From positions 62,001 through 126,000 of the forward strand of contig NZ_CP102429.1 in assembly GCF_024652905.1 (NCBI RefSeq): 64,000 nt of DNA, read 5' to 3'. The notes below the pieces were generated by a model. The model saw only the letters and a list, made by a program, of their open reading frames with translations. It had not been told where the DNA came from and searched no databases. The DNA comes from Pseudomonas oryzihabitans. GTDB lineage: Bacteria; Pseudomonadota; Gammaproteobacteria; Pseudomonadales; Pseudomonadaceae. This document shows, one piece after another, positions 1 to 8,509 of this stretch (positions are counted from its first letter, which is position 1; each line of letters opens with the position of its first letter). The position numbers and the translations under genes are program-made.

Positions 1-2
1 TA

Positions 3-209
3 TCAGCGGGCACGACAGGATTCCAGGGCCGGACCGTACGACTGGACAATGGGCACGTCGCACTCTGCACATCAACGTACAATTACAGCCAGGACGACGA
101 GACGCGCCACCTGGTCGCCGAGCGCATTGCACTGCTCTGGAACCTCGCTCGTTCGATACCGACCGACCAGCTCTCGCAGCTCGCGTTGCTGCCACGACCG
201 AGGACCTGA
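3..209 (+). CDS. C-terminal fragment of a hypothetical protein, cut by the window edge
   Basis: An open frame runs in from the left edge and gives 68 residues before TGA at 207-209. The end contains the stretch LVAERIALLWNLARSIPTDQL, reminiscent of short helical phage and plasmid proteins with RIxxLWN-type helices. It ends two bases before the ATG of the next gene, which suggests translational coupling. The competing frame that reads through from 49 has a low-complexity Arg/Ser/Thr translation and looks spurious. The function is unknown. Confidence 0.55.
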   Translation, partial: SAGTTGFQGRTVRLDNGHVALCTSTYNYSQDDETRHLVAERIALLWNLARSIPTDQLSQLALLPRPRT

Positions 210-210
210 T

Positions 211-603
211 ATGCGTTTTCTCCTGAGCATTGTCTGGACGGCCATGTGCCTCGCCTTCTTCATGAGGCTCGGCTTCGCCCTGCAGATCATGGATCCGGTG
301 GATGTTTTTCTGGACAAGGATCGCTGCGCGGTCGTGAAGTCGTACGGTGCGTCGAGCTGCAAGGTCAGAGGGAGAGCCGAGGGCAACCTCGACGGTACCT
401 GGACCATCACGCTGCCCGAGCCGCCACTGACGATCCAGATGCCGGACGGCCCTATGGCCTATCAGCAGCCGCATTGGCGTCTGCAGGGGGGCAACCTGAC
501 CGGCGTCGGACTGTTCGCTGGTCTGGTGATCTCTTCCCTGGCTGGGAACTACCTGATCACCCGGCGCCGCCCTGAGCGCCAGGTTGGCGAGTCACCGGCA
601 TGA
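211..603 (+). CDS. Small two-helix membrane protein
   Basis: This 130-residue protein starts at ATG 211, immediately after the stop of the upstream fragment. It has an N-terminal hydrophobic helix (about residues 3-24, possibly an uncleaved signal) and a second one near the C-terminus (GLFAGLVISSLAGNYLI) followed by the basic run RRRPERQ. The central part would lie outside the membrane and has two Cys (in DRCAVV and SSCKV) that could pair. I do not recognise the family. Its last 81 bp recur at 1188-1268 with seven mismatches, as part of a chimeric scrap. Confidence 0.6.
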   Translation: MRFLLSIVWTAMCLAFFMRLGFALQIMDPVDVFLDKDRCAVVKSYGASSCKVRGRAEGNLDGTWTITLPEPPLTIQMPDGPMAYQQPHWRLQGGNLTGVGLFAGLVISSLAGNYLITRRRPERQVGESPA

Positions 604-710
604 AGCCAGCGGTGGCTTGGTGACCTAGTCGCGCAGGGCGTTGATGCCTGGCCGAGATCTCCGCGATGTAAGTACCTACCACAGGCCTTAATTGGCCGTT
701 GACCCTATCA

Positions 711-728
711 AGATGCGAATCCGCATCT
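711..728. promoter_or_regulatory. Inverted repeat upstream of the 750 gene
   Basis: The arms AGATGCG and CGCATCT are separated by AATC, 22 bases before the next start codon. TTGACC lies just upstream (about 700). It could be an operator overlapping a promoter. This is inference from the sequence only. Confidence 0.3.
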
Positions 729-749
729 GTAGACGTAATGGAGAGTTGA

Positions 750-1013
750 ATGGGCATTGAAGGGTTTAAAGCTACGTGGGAAGCCCAGATTCCTGAGCTA
801 AGTGAGCGTATCAAGGCAAACTGGTACCGCCAGCTTGCCGCGGTATCGGCAAGCCCAACGCCAGCCGCAGCCACTGAGGCTGCGCTGGTCGCCAAAGGCT
901 ATCTGGTCGGCTTGCTGGATGCAGAGGCCATTGATGAGCCCGCGGCAAGCCTGCTGGGTGGGTATCTCGTGCATATAGAACAGGATGTCATGGCACGCCT
1001 CGGCTCTTCGTGA
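750..1013 (+). CDS. Hypothetical 87-residue soluble protein
   Basis: It starts at ATG 750 behind a clear GGAGA ribosome site. The predicted protein is helical and acidic to neutral with no membrane segment, and begins MGIEGFKATWEAQIPEL. It is preceded by an inverted repeat that may regulate it. No family was recognised. Confidence 0.55.
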   Translation: MGIEGFKATWEAQIPELSERIKANWYRQLAAVSASPTPAAATEAALVAKGYLVGLLDAEAIDEPAASLLGGYLVHIEQDVMARLGSS

Positions 1014-1268
1014 AGCCGGCCGAGCGTCCTCCTTCCGATGCTGAAGGCCACGCAATGTTGACCTGGAAAGAGAAGCGCGATGGCCCGCCCGCCGAGGTGG
1101 CCGAGCTTCTCGGAAAGCTGCCGGATGCCGAGTTGGCCAAGCGACTAGGGGTCAACCGACGCTTGATCTGGAAATGGCGCACGGAGCCTGGTGATCTCTT
1201 CCCTGGCTGGGAGCTACCTGATCACCCGGCGCCGCCCCGAGCGCCAGGCTGGTGAATCGCCGGCGTGA
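1010..1268 (+). pseudogene. Chimeric gene scrap built from pieces of two neighbours
   Basis: Bases 1055-1186 repeat 2263-2394 (start of the tandem-HTH gene) with five mismatches in 132. Bases 1188-1268 repeat 523-603 (the end of the first membrane protein gene) with seven mismatches in 81. The junction puts the second piece in a different reading frame, so the 81-residue ORF that results (GTG start at 1010, stop at 1253-1255) ends in a nonsense tail. It is best read as a remnant of duplication and illegitimate recombination. A short protein with one intact HTH module could still be made. Confidence 0.7.
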
Positions 1269-1421
1269 GGGCGCGCGAAATGCCGGCGATGAAATAACGC
1301 AATGCAAGGATGCCTGCTTGGGCGGCTCACTGCGCGCCAGGCGACTTAATGGGTTGGTCGGACGTTTCAACTCTCAAGCCAGCTCCGAACACTAAAATCA
1401 GCGATGGTGAACGAGGTACCA

Positions 1422-1664
1422 ATGCTCAACTCAGTGCAGAAAAGACATGTAGCCAAGGTGTTCCCAGAGTCTCGCGAGCAGATGGCTCAATACCTACTCG
1501 CTGGCGTCGATGTGGTGATCTATCACCAGACCGAATGCACGCCCGATGTTCCTGCGTTTGCAGTCGCGCCAAAGGACGACATCGAATTCTGGATTGGCTG
1601 CTGGGACAGTGCAGAAGTGGCGCAGCGCGAAGCTGAGGCCCTCGGCTTGCACGTCGTGCAGTAA
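1422..1664 (+). CDS. Hypothetical 80-residue protein
   Basis: The ATG at 1422 is preferred over 1404 because GAGG lies seven bases ahead of it. The protein is small and soluble, with an aromatic stretch DDIEFWIGCWDS; no family was recognised. It ends two bases before the next ATG (1667), so it is probably cotranslated with the HExxH protein that follows. Confidence 0.5.
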   Translation: MLNSVQKRHVAKVFPESREQMAQYLLAGVDVVIYHQTECTPDVPAFAVAPKDDIEFWIGCWDSAEVAQREAEALGLHVVQ

Positions 1665-1666
1665 CG

Positions 1667-2227
1667 ATGACCTCCCTTTCGGTTGGGTGCCCCTACGTTG
1701 TGAAGGCCGCTGAGTTCCTGGCAGGTATCGGCCTCACCGTTCTGTGGCGCCCGGGCGCATCGGGCTTCATCGACCATATCGAGGTCGTTGCCGGGGCGCT
1801 GCACCTGGATCCGCGGTGCTCGATCTCGGCACTGCTGCACGAGGCTGGCCACCTGGCGCTGGTGCCGACACCCTACCGCGCGATGCTGTCCGGGGACGTC
1901 CACCGCGCGATCGGCAAGGTGTTCGACGACCCGTCGGTATCGGACTTGCCTCCGGATCACCCGACTCTTCGAGCGCTTCTGCAGGCGAGCGACCCAGAAG
2001 CCACCGCCTGGGCCTGGGCTGCCGGCCGCCATCTGGGCGTACCGGATGAGCTGATCATCCTGGACAGAGAATACAGCGGCGGCGGCCGCGACATTCGTCT
2101 TGCTTTGGCGGCACGTCGCTACATCGGCATCCATGGCTTGATGCACGCCGGTTTCTGCGTCGTCCGCGCTACCCCTTACCGTCCATTGCCTACCTACCCC
2201 GAATTCGCGTTCTGGCTCCAACCGTGA
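1667..2227 (+). CDS. Putative zincin metallopeptidase-like protein (HEAGH motif)
   Basis: This 186-residue protein has the zinc-site signature LLHEAGHLAL near residue 60 (HExxH). A downstream segment DPEATAWAWAAG could supply a third acidic ligand, as the ExxA helices of M78-type (ImmA/IrrE-like) peptidases do. If active, it would be a small cytoplasmic protease. The plasmid context would suit cleavage of a regulator, but no such partner is evident. It overlaps the start of the tandem-HTH protein by four bases (GTGA), so the two are coupled. The motif is seen directly; the activity is inference. Confidence 0.5.
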   Translation: MTSLSVGCPYVVKAAEFLAGIGLTVLWRPGASGFIDHIEVVAGALHLDPRCSISALLHEAGHLALVPTPYRAMLSGDVHRAIGKVFDDPSVSDLPPDHPTLRALLQASDPEATAWAWAAGRHLGVPDELIILDREYSGGGRDIRLALAARRYIGIHGLMHAGFCVVRATPYRPLPTYPEFAFWLQP

Positions 2228-2985
2228 AGAGCCGTCCTGCGCGCCCGGCGTCGAACGCCCCGATGTTGACCTGGAAAGAGAAGCGCGATGGCCCGCCCGC
2301 CGAGGTGGCCGAGCTTCTCGGAAAGCTACCGGATGCCGAGTTGGCCAAGAGACTGGGGGTCAACCGACGCTTGATCTGGAAATGGCGTACAGAGCGTGAG
2401 ATTCCGTCGGCTCCGCGCGCTGCCCCAGCGCCGGCGGTCTTGAGCCCTGACCAGGTAGCGCAACTCGGCAAGCGCTCGGATGGCGAGCTGGCGCGCGAGT
2501 TCGGGTTCAGCGACTTCCAGATCCAACAGGTGCGCACGCGGCTTGGCGTCCCTCGGCACGTACCGGATCGATCAGAGATGGACGCCATGCTGGGTACCAT
2601 CACGGACCTGGCGATCGGCTCGACGCTCAGTATCGCTCAACCCGTGGTCAGCAAGTTTCGTCGGGACCGGGGCATTCCGGCGACCCGCGACGCCCTGAAC
2701 TGGACGGCCGAGTTGCAGGCGCTGCTACCCCTTCTATCTGACGAGGCCTTAGCCGCTCGGGCCGGCTGCGGCGTGGTGCAGATCCAGGCGATCCGCCGCG
2801 GCGAGCAGGTGCTTTCGAACAAGACGCCGCTCAGGGAAATCACCGGCCTGCTGGGTACCTGGTCAGATGAGGACCTGGCGGCGCAGCATGGAGGGACCCC
2901 TGCCCGCTATGCCAGCGCCCGTCAGCGCCGGGGTATCCCTGTGCGCCGGCGCGCACCTGAAGCACCAGCCGATTCGGTGCGATAA
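2224..2985 (+). CDS. Tandem helix-turn-helix repeat protein
   Basis: This 253-residue protein (GTG start overlapping the previous stop) contains about five repeats of roughly 45 residues. Each repeat follows the pattern LLG-x-(S/P)D-x-ELA-x-x-G-x-s, then a helix rich in R/Q ending near GIP; examples are LPDAELAKRLGVNRRLIWKW and RSDGELAREFGFSDFQIQQV. The repeats resemble HTH DNA-binding modules strung together. The likely role is sequence-specific DNA binding over an extended site. No catalytic domain is visible. The first repeat has been copied into the scrap at 1055-1186. Confidence 0.55.
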   Translation: MKSRPARPASNAPMLTWKEKRDGPPAEVAELLGKLPDAELAKRLGVNRRLIWKWRTEREIPSAPRAAPAPAVLSPDQVAQLGKRSDGELAREFGFSDFQIQQVRTRLGVPRHVPDRSEMDAMLGTITDLAIGSTLSIAQPVVSKFRRDRGIPATRDALNWTAELQALLPLLSDEALAARAGCGVVQIQAIRRGEQVLSNKTPLREITGLLGTWSDEDLAAQHGGTPARYASARQRRGIPVRRRAPEAPADSVR

Positions 2986-3023
2986 TCCCCCCTCCCCTAC
3001 TACGTCACCGCCGCCCACTACCG

Positions 3024-5687
3024 ATGCAGTTTTCTTCCAGCCTCCTCGCCCCCCACCAGCTCGAAGCCCGCGCCCGCATCCTGGACGGATTCAAGCGGCG
3101 CGCCCGGCTACAGGTGCATATGGCGTGCGGAACCGGCAAGACTCGGCTTGCGCAGGGTGTCGCCGCGGCGCTCCATGCCCGCAGCATCGTCATTTTCCTG
3201 CCCTCGCTCGCGCTGGTCAGCCAGACGCTGCAGGCCTGGGTCAGCAACGCCGAGTTGGATCTGGAGCGCGTACTGTGCGTCTGCAGCGACGAGAGTGTGG
3301 CCACGCTCGACGATGAGCACGAGGTGCTCGAGGATCTACCGGTGGCGGTCACCACCTCCCCTGAAGAGATCGCGCTGAAGGTCGGTACCCTGGGTCGAGA
3401 CCTGATCGTGCTGTGCACCTACGCCAGTGCCCCTACCCTCGCCCTGGGCTTGCCGCCTGGCTTCGCCTTTGACCTGGGGATTCTCGACGAGGCGCACAAG
3501 ACAGCCGGCGCCGCCGGCCGGCGGAACAGCTTCGCGCTGAGTGACCACCCTACCCTGCGCATCGACAAGCGCCTCTTCCTTACCGCGACGCCGTTGGCCA
3601 TCGCCGAGGAGGAAGGTCCGGCCGGGACCGGGCCCACCTACTCCATGACGGACGAGGCCGTCTTCGGTCCCGTCGCCTACGAGCTCAGCTACTCCGCCGC
3701 TGTCGCCGCGGGGATCATCTGCGATTTCCGCGTCATCATCTCCGTGGAGGAAGCGGACGACGAGCAGCTCGCCGAAGCGCTGGACGACGAGGAGCGCCGC
3801 TACGCGGTGCATGCCCAGGAGCTGCTGCGGGCGATGACAGACGTCGGCGCCCGAAAGGCCTTCGCCTTCTACTCGCGGATCTCGCAGTCGAAGCGCTTCG
3901 CCACTGCGCTGCGGGAGGCCGTCGGCGCCGGTGACTTCTGGGCGCGCCACATCGATGGCTCTTTCCCCTCGTGGCAGCGCACGCGGTTGCTGCACCAGTA
4001 CGGCCGGGCCCCACGCGCAGCGCTGTCTTGCGCACGCTGCCTGGCTGAAGGGGTGGATGTACCGGATACCGACCTCGTTGCCTTCATGCACCGACGGGAA
4101 AGTCATGTCGACATCGTCCAGGCGCTGGGCCGCGCCGTGCGCAAGGCGCCGGGCAAGCGCTACGGCTATGTCCTGATACCCCTGCGCCTGAAGCGGAGCT
4201 CCGGCGAGTCCCTCATCCAGGCCGTGGCGCGCAGCGACATGTCCACGGTCTGGCGGACCCTGGCGGCGCTTGCCGAGCAGGACGACGCCATGCTCAACGA
4301 GGTGCAGCGCGCCGCGGTGGACCAGGGCGAAACCGGACAGCCTGCCTCCCCCGGGTGGTTCGACAAGCTGCACGTCATCGCGCCTGCTGGCCGTCCCGAC
4401 GCCAGCGCCTGGGCCGCCAGCCTCAAGGCTGTGCTTTCCACTGAGCTCGTTGGGCGGATCGCCGGCAGCTGGCCGCACTTTTACGGGCTCCTGCGCGCGT
4501 TCGTGACTGACCGCGGCCACGCCCGGGTCGCGCGCAGCTATCGCACACCGGGTGGGCACACCCTGGGCGCTTGGTGCTCACGCCAGCGCGCGCTCCACCG
4601 GCTAGGCCGGCTTGCGCCCAACCGTACCGAGCAGTTGGAGGCCATCGGCTTCGAGTTCGATCCGCGAGAGCATGCCTGGGAGCGAGGGTACGAAGCCTTG
4701 CGCAGCTATCTGGCTGACACTGGATCGCCCTCCCCCGCCATCGACGTCGTCACCGCGGACGGGCTCGCCCTGGGCCACTGGTGCAGCGAGCAGCGCAAGG
4801 CCTATCGCCTCGGCCGGCTGGCGCCGCGGAAGAAGCGGCTGCTTGAGGCCCTGGGCTTCATCCTGAGCCCCTTCGACGACGCCTGGGAGAAACGGTATCA
4901 GGCGCTGATGGCGTTCAAGGAGGAGCATGGCCACCTGCGCGTTGCCCAGCGCCAGGTGCTGGTAGACGGTACCGATCTGGCGGACTGGTGCCGGAATCAG
5001 CGCAGCCGTCAGATCGACCTGTCCAGGCGTGATCGGCTGGCCGCCCTGGGCTTCGACTTCGACGCTGGCGTGCTGGATGCCCGCTGGGAAGCCGCCTATA
5101 CCGCCCTGAAGGAATTCCGGGCACAGCATGGCCACGTGAGCGTGCCGCTCGACTTCATGCTGCCTGATGGGACAGCGCTCGGTACCTGGGTCGGGAATCA
5201 GCGCGCGCGCTACCGCGACGGCCAAATGGACCAGCAGCGAATCGAGCTGCTGAACCAGCTGGGCTTTGTCTGGGAGATGTTCGGTGCGGCCTTCGACCAG
5301 GGCCTGCAGCACCTGGAGCAGTTTAAAGCCGCGCATGGCCACTGCGATGTGCCGATCGCCTACGTGACTGGCGATGGTTACAAGCTCGGCAGATGGTGTT
5401 CGAATCAGCGTACGCGGCTGAAGGACAAACCGGAGGATCCGGACCACGGCCGGCTGCTGGCCGCTGGGTTTTCTTTCGATCCTGCTGAAGCTGCCTGGCA
5501 ACAGCACTATGCAGCGCTCCAAGACTACCTGGCTGCCAATGCCGGCGCCTCGGTACCGGTGAAGCATGTAACTGCCGACGGGCTGCGGCTGGGTTCGTGG
5601 GTGTCTCGGCAGAAAACCCTGCTGAAGGCCGGCAAGCTGGCCGATGCGAAGCATGCTGCACTCCGCCGATTAGGCGTTTTGTCGTAG
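3024..5687 (+). CDS. SF2 DEAH helicase with six helicase-associated (HA) repeats
   Basis: This is an 887-residue protein. Walker A is ACGTGKT (residues 34-40), motif II is DEAH (155-158), motif III is LTATP, and the helicase C domain shows GVDVPDTD and QALGRAVR (motif VI). The C-terminal half has six copies of a module of about 65 residues of the form W-x-x-Y-x-AL...HGH..V...DG..LG.WC..QR..., matching the helicase-associated domain (PF03457), best known from actinobacterial and plasmid helicases. The HA repeats are thought to bind nucleic acid. It stands alone upstream of the par operon and could serve replication, repair or defence. Confidence 0.85.
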   Translation: MQFSSSLLAPHQLEARARILDGFKRRARLQVHMACGTGKTRLAQGVAAALHARSIVIFLPSLALVSQTLQAWVSNAELDLERVLCVCSDESVATLDDEHEVLEDLPVAVTTSPEEIALKVGTLGRDLIVLCTYASAPTLALGLPPGFAFDLGILDEAHKTAGAAGRRNSFALSDHPTLRIDKRLFLTATPLAIAEEEGPAGTGPTYSMTDEAVFGPVAYELSYSAAVAAGIICDFRVIISVEEADDEQLAEALDDEERRYAVHAQELLRAMTDVGARKAFAFYSRISQSKRFATALREAVGAGDFWARHIDGSFPSWQRTRLLHQYGRAPRAALSCARCLAEGVDVPDTDLVAFMHRRESHVDIVQALGRAVRKAPGKRYGYVLIPLRLKRSSGESLIQAVARSDMSTVWRTLAALAEQDDAMLNEVQRAAVDQGETGQPASPGWFDKLHVIAPAGRPDASAWAASLKAVLSTELVGRIAGSWPHFYGLLRAFVTDRGHARVARSYRTPGGHTLGAWCSRQRALHRLGRLAPNRTEQLEAIGFEFDPREHAWERGYEALRSYLADTGSPSPAIDVVTADGLALGHWCSEQRKAYRLGRLAPRKKRLLEALGFILSPFDDAWEKRYQALMAFKEEHGHLRVAQRQVLVDGTDLADWCRNQRSRQIDLSRRDRLAALGFDFDAGVLDARWEAAYTALKEFRAQHGHVSVPLDFMLPDGTALGTWVGNQRARYRDGQMDQQRIELLNQLGFVWEMFGAAFDQGLQHLEQFKAAHGHCDVPIAYVTGDGYKLGRWCSNQRTRLKDKPEDPDHGRLLAAGFSFDPAEAAWQQHYAALQDYLAANAGASVPVKHVTADGLRLGSWVSRQKTLLKAGKLADAKHAALRRLGVLS

Positions 5688-5733
5688 CAGCCCACGCTGT
5701 GCAGTAAAGCCTGCGGGGCGCCGATATTTCGCA

Positions 5734-5758
5734 GTTCACGCCCTTTAAGGGAGTGAAC
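5734..5758. promoter_or_regulatory. 25-bp GTTCAC...GTGAAC dyad, copy 1
   Basis: The arms GTTCACgCCC and GGGaGTGAAC flank TTTAA. It is one of seven dyads of identical length in this window (others at 18700, 21076, 33758, 43001, 45334 and 46736). It lies between the helicase stop and the parA start, 240 bp from parA. The likely role is binding of a regulator. Confidence 0.6.
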
Positions 5759-5937
5759 CTGCCCCCTAACGCATTGAAACTCCTCTCTAATTCGATAGCC
5801 GAGACCGCACTCCGCCCGTTTGATGGCATTTTGCCGCTGGAAAGGGGTGCTCTCTGTGTAACTGCGCGCGGCTCGTCATTCCGTGGAGGAACGATCACCT
5901 GGCCGTCCGCACACCGTAAAAGATGCTGAATGCACTA

Positions 5938-5966
5938 TTGCGGACTGAACGCTCAAAGAGCATTAT
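5938..5966 (+). promoter_or_regulatory. Candidate parAB promoter
   Basis: TTGCGG (5938-5943) and CATTAT (5961-5966) are separated by 17 bp, 33 bp before parA. The spacer contains the small inverted repeat GCTC-AAA-GAGC. Type Ia par operons are usually repressed by ParA binding here through its N-terminal HTH. Confidence 0.45.
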
Positions 5967-5998
5967 TACGCCGTTGACCATTCAAAGCGGAGTGTGGG

Positions 5999-7228
5999 AT
6001 GAATAAGCTGTTCGAGCACGTACCGAGTCAGTTGGGCGCAAAAAACGCTGGCGCATTGCTTCGAAGTTTCTCCGAGAAGGGAAACGCAGAGCTGGCCATG
6101 CTGCGCACCGACGTCATCAAGCCGGACGAGCAGAAACGTGCCCGCACCTGGTCCCTGGCCGAAGCCGCTCAGCTGATCGACAAGTCGCCCAATACGATAC
6201 GCGCAGCCGAAGCTGAGATCGTGGCGGCCTTCGAAGCAGGCGACTTGTCTGCCAAGCCGATTCCGAAGGACGAACGCGGTAAGTGGTCCTTTACCCTGGA
6301 CGACATCAACCGCTACCGCGATCGGTTCGGCTCACGCTACCTCCGACCCGCCGGCTCCAGCTCGATTATCATCGCCGTATCGAACTTCAAGGGTGGCGTC
6401 GCCAAGACGACCACTGTCGTTCATCTGGCCCAGAAGGCAGCTATCGAAGGCCTGAGAGTGCTGGTGGTCGATCTTGACCCGCAAGCCTCCAGCACCGTCA
6501 ACCTCGGCCCCTATATCCCGGATATCGAACTCAGCAGCGAAGATATCATTAACCAGGCGCTGCTGTTGGATCCCCAGGCAATTCGGCGCTGCACTTTCGA
6601 ATCCTACTTCCCAGGTATCCATCTGATACCGGCGAACTTGAGTTTGCAGGAGCTGGATATCCAGTTGCCTAACCCCGAGATGAACAACTCGGAAAATCTT
6701 GGCAGCCCGGTGTTCCGCCTTCGTAATGCGCTCGATGTTGTAAGAGATGAATATGACCTGATTCTTCTCGACTGCGGCCCGAACATGGCGAGCGTATCGC
6801 TGAACGCCATGATGGCGGCAAATGGCCTTATTGTGCCGATCCCGCCAGGCACCTATGATTACGCGTCTTTCGTGATGCTTTGCTCCGCTCTGGCCAGCCT
6901 GTTTGAGGCAGCAGAAAAGGAATTTGATTACTTGCGCCTGATGATCACCCGTCATCCAGGACCCAAGTTTCAAGCGGCGATGAAGATAGAACAGCGTATT
7001 CGCCATCTTTACGGTGACTACGTGTTAAGCAACGTAGTCAATCTTACGGCCGCCATTGAGCGCGCCAACGCGGAACTTTCTTCTGTGTACGACCAAGTTC
7101 CGTCGAGATCCACTCGCGACTCTTATCGCCGCGCTGTCGAAATTCTCGATGGCGTCAACGATGAGATTCTTAAAGATTTGAAAACTATTTGGGAACAGCA
7201 GGCGCAAGCTGCGGGGAGAGATAAGTGA
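5999..7228 (+). CDS. parA: ParA partition ATPase, type Ia
   Basis: This 409-residue protein has the layout of P1 ParA and F SopA: an N-terminal DNA-binding region (about 45-110, with a helix-turn-helix around WSLAEAAQLIDKSPNTIRAA) followed by a deviant Walker ATPase. Walker A is FKGGVAKTTT (130-139, signature Lys included), and motif A' is ILLDCGPNMA. It should bind ATP and non-specific DNA to move plasmid copies apart, and repress its own operon. The parB start overlaps its stop (GTGA). A long array of palindromes downstream of parB is the probable centromere. Confidence 0.93.
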   Translation: MNKLFEHVPSQLGAKNAGALLRSFSEKGNAELAMLRTDVIKPDEQKRARTWSLAEAAQLIDKSPNTIRAAEAEIVAAFEAGDLSAKPIPKDERGKWSFTLDDINRYRDRFGSRYLRPAGSSSIIIAVSNFKGGVAKTTTVVHLAQKAAIEGLRVLVVDLDPQASSTVNLGPYIPDIELSSEDIINQALLLDPQAIRRCTFESYFPGIHLIPANLSLQELDIQLPNPEMNNSENLGSPVFRLRNALDVVRDEYDLILLDCGPNMASVSLNAMMAANGLIVPIPPGTYDYASFVMLCSALASLFEAAEKEFDYLRLMITRHPGPKFQAAMKIEQRIRHLYGDYVLSNVVNLTAAIERANAELSSVYDQVPSRSTRDSYRRAVEILDGVNDEILKDLKTIWEQQAQAAGRDK

Positions 7229-8253
7229 GTGACATGCCTCGAGCGCCCGGTGTAGCAGGACTGTTCACCGCGCAGCTTGTCGAAGAAAAACAAAAGCAGG
7301 CTGCCGCAGGCCCCCGACGTGTTCATCCTGATGCCCAGAGCGTGGGCGGTGACAGCCTGCTTGCGCGGTTTCCTGAGAAACCCAAGGCGCCGCAGCAACC
7401 GGAGAGCTCCGACGCGGAACGACAGGCAAATCTAATTCAGGAGATCGATCCGTCTCTTGTAGAGCCGTGGGCGTTTGCTGATCGCCCCGAAGATGAAATG
7501 GGCGATCTAGACCAGCTGACGCAAGCCATTCGCGCGGCGGGCCAGGCCGTGCCCGGGCTCGTTCGCCCCCACCCGAGCAAGCCCGGGCATTACGAGCTCA
7601 TCTTCGGCCTTAGGCGTTGGCTCGTATCCAAGGATCTTGAGCGGCCGTTCTTATGTGTTGTGAAGGAGCTGGACGATAAGTCCGCCTTCGCCGCGATGGA
7701 GCATGAGAACAACAATCGGGAGAACCTCTCGAGCTGGGCCAAGGCCAAGTCATATCAGAGAGCCCTGGACCAGGGCGTCTACAAGAATCAGACGTCGCTG
7801 GCTGCGGAGCTGGGCCTTCAACGGCAAACGCTCAACAACCTGTTGACCTTCTTCCGGATTCCGCGCGAGCTGATGGATGCGATCGGGCCCATGGGTAAGG
7901 TCAGTGTCTTGACCGCTAAAGCCATCGTGGCTCTGGTTAATGACGAGAATCACGGGGAGCGCTACAAGCGCACCCTTATAGAGCTGGCCCCGCGGATCAG
8001 ATCGGGTGCCATGAGCGACAAGGTTCTGCAGCGGGTAGTGCGCAGCAACCAGGGCGCAGCGGGTGCTGCCAGTGCGATCGAGGTCGTAGGTAAAAGCGGC
8101 GAGAAACTTGGAAGCATCCGTCGCACGGAGCGGGGGTCGGTCCAGATCACCTTGTCTTCAAAGCTCAACAGCGACCTAACCCTGGATGACTTGTCGAAGC
8201 GAATTGCTGCTTTGCTCGAGCAACAAGGAGATGCTGGCGCCAGTGAAGACTAG
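7225..8253 (+). CDS. parB: ParB centromere-binding protein
   Basis: This 342-residue protein starts at GTG 7225, overlapping the parA stop; ATG 7234 is an alternative. It has the ParB/SopB layout: an N-terminal ParA-interacting region, box I (FGLRRW, about 127-132), box II (ENNNRENLSSW, about 161-171, the arginine-containing CTP-binding patch) and a helix-turn-helix (about 189-208, SLAAELGLQRQTLNNLL). A C-terminal dimerisation domain follows. A hairpin terminator comes 24 bp later. The 25 palindromes that follow are the obvious candidate binding sites. Confidence 0.92.
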   Translation: MSDMPRAPGVAGLFTAQLVEEKQKQAAAGPRRVHPDAQSVGGDSLLARFPEKPKAPQQPESSDAERQANLIQEIDPSLVEPWAFADRPEDEMGDLDQLTQAIRAAGQAVPGLVRPHPSKPGHYELIFGLRRWLVSKDLERPFLCVVKELDDKSAFAAMEHENNNRENLSSWAKAKSYQRALDQGVYKNQTSLAAELGLQRQTLNNLLTFFRIPRELMDAIGPMGKVSVLTAKAIVALVNDENHGERYKRTLIELAPRIRSGAMSDKVLQRVVRSNQGAAGAASAIEVVGKSGEKLGSIRRTERGSVQITLSSKLNSDLTLDDLSKRIAALLEQQGDAGASED

Positions 8254-8276
8254 ACCGTCGGGCAGCGTTGCACGTG

Positions 8277-8305
8277 GGCGAGCACCTTTTAGGTGGCTCG
8301 CCTTT
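8277..8305 (+). terminator. Terminator of the parAB operon
   Basis: The hairpin arms GGCGAGC-ACC and GGT-g-GCTCGCC enclose TTTTA and are followed by TTT. It starts 24 bp after the parB stop. Confidence 0.55.
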
Positions 8306-8509
8306 CGTGCTTATAGCGCGCCGATAAGTTGCGTAGTTCAGCGCCGGCGCTGTGCTGATTGGTTAGCGCTGAGCTGCACCAATGAGAGCTCAGTCACCTG
8401 GCAGCCGATAGTCTCACTTCGCCCTCCCCTATTGGAGTACGGCGCTTTGATCGCGCAGCCTGTCGGCTCAAGCGTGGTTAAGACTGCATTCGCTCCGTCC
8501 TTTGTGAAT

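Larger units (their letters stand above)
5688..5998. other. Intergenic region upstream of parA
   Basis: About 310 bp with no convincing gene. It holds a 25-bp dyad (5734-5758), a possible sigma-70 promoter (5938-5966) and little else that I can read. The sequence gets more AT-rich towards parA. Confidence 0.5.

Noticed and set aside
1290-1320. Minus-strand TTGCAT and TTGCGT near 1300 as further family promoters
   Set aside because: No hexamer with the A2/T6 pattern at the fixed distance, and no minus-strand gene downstream.
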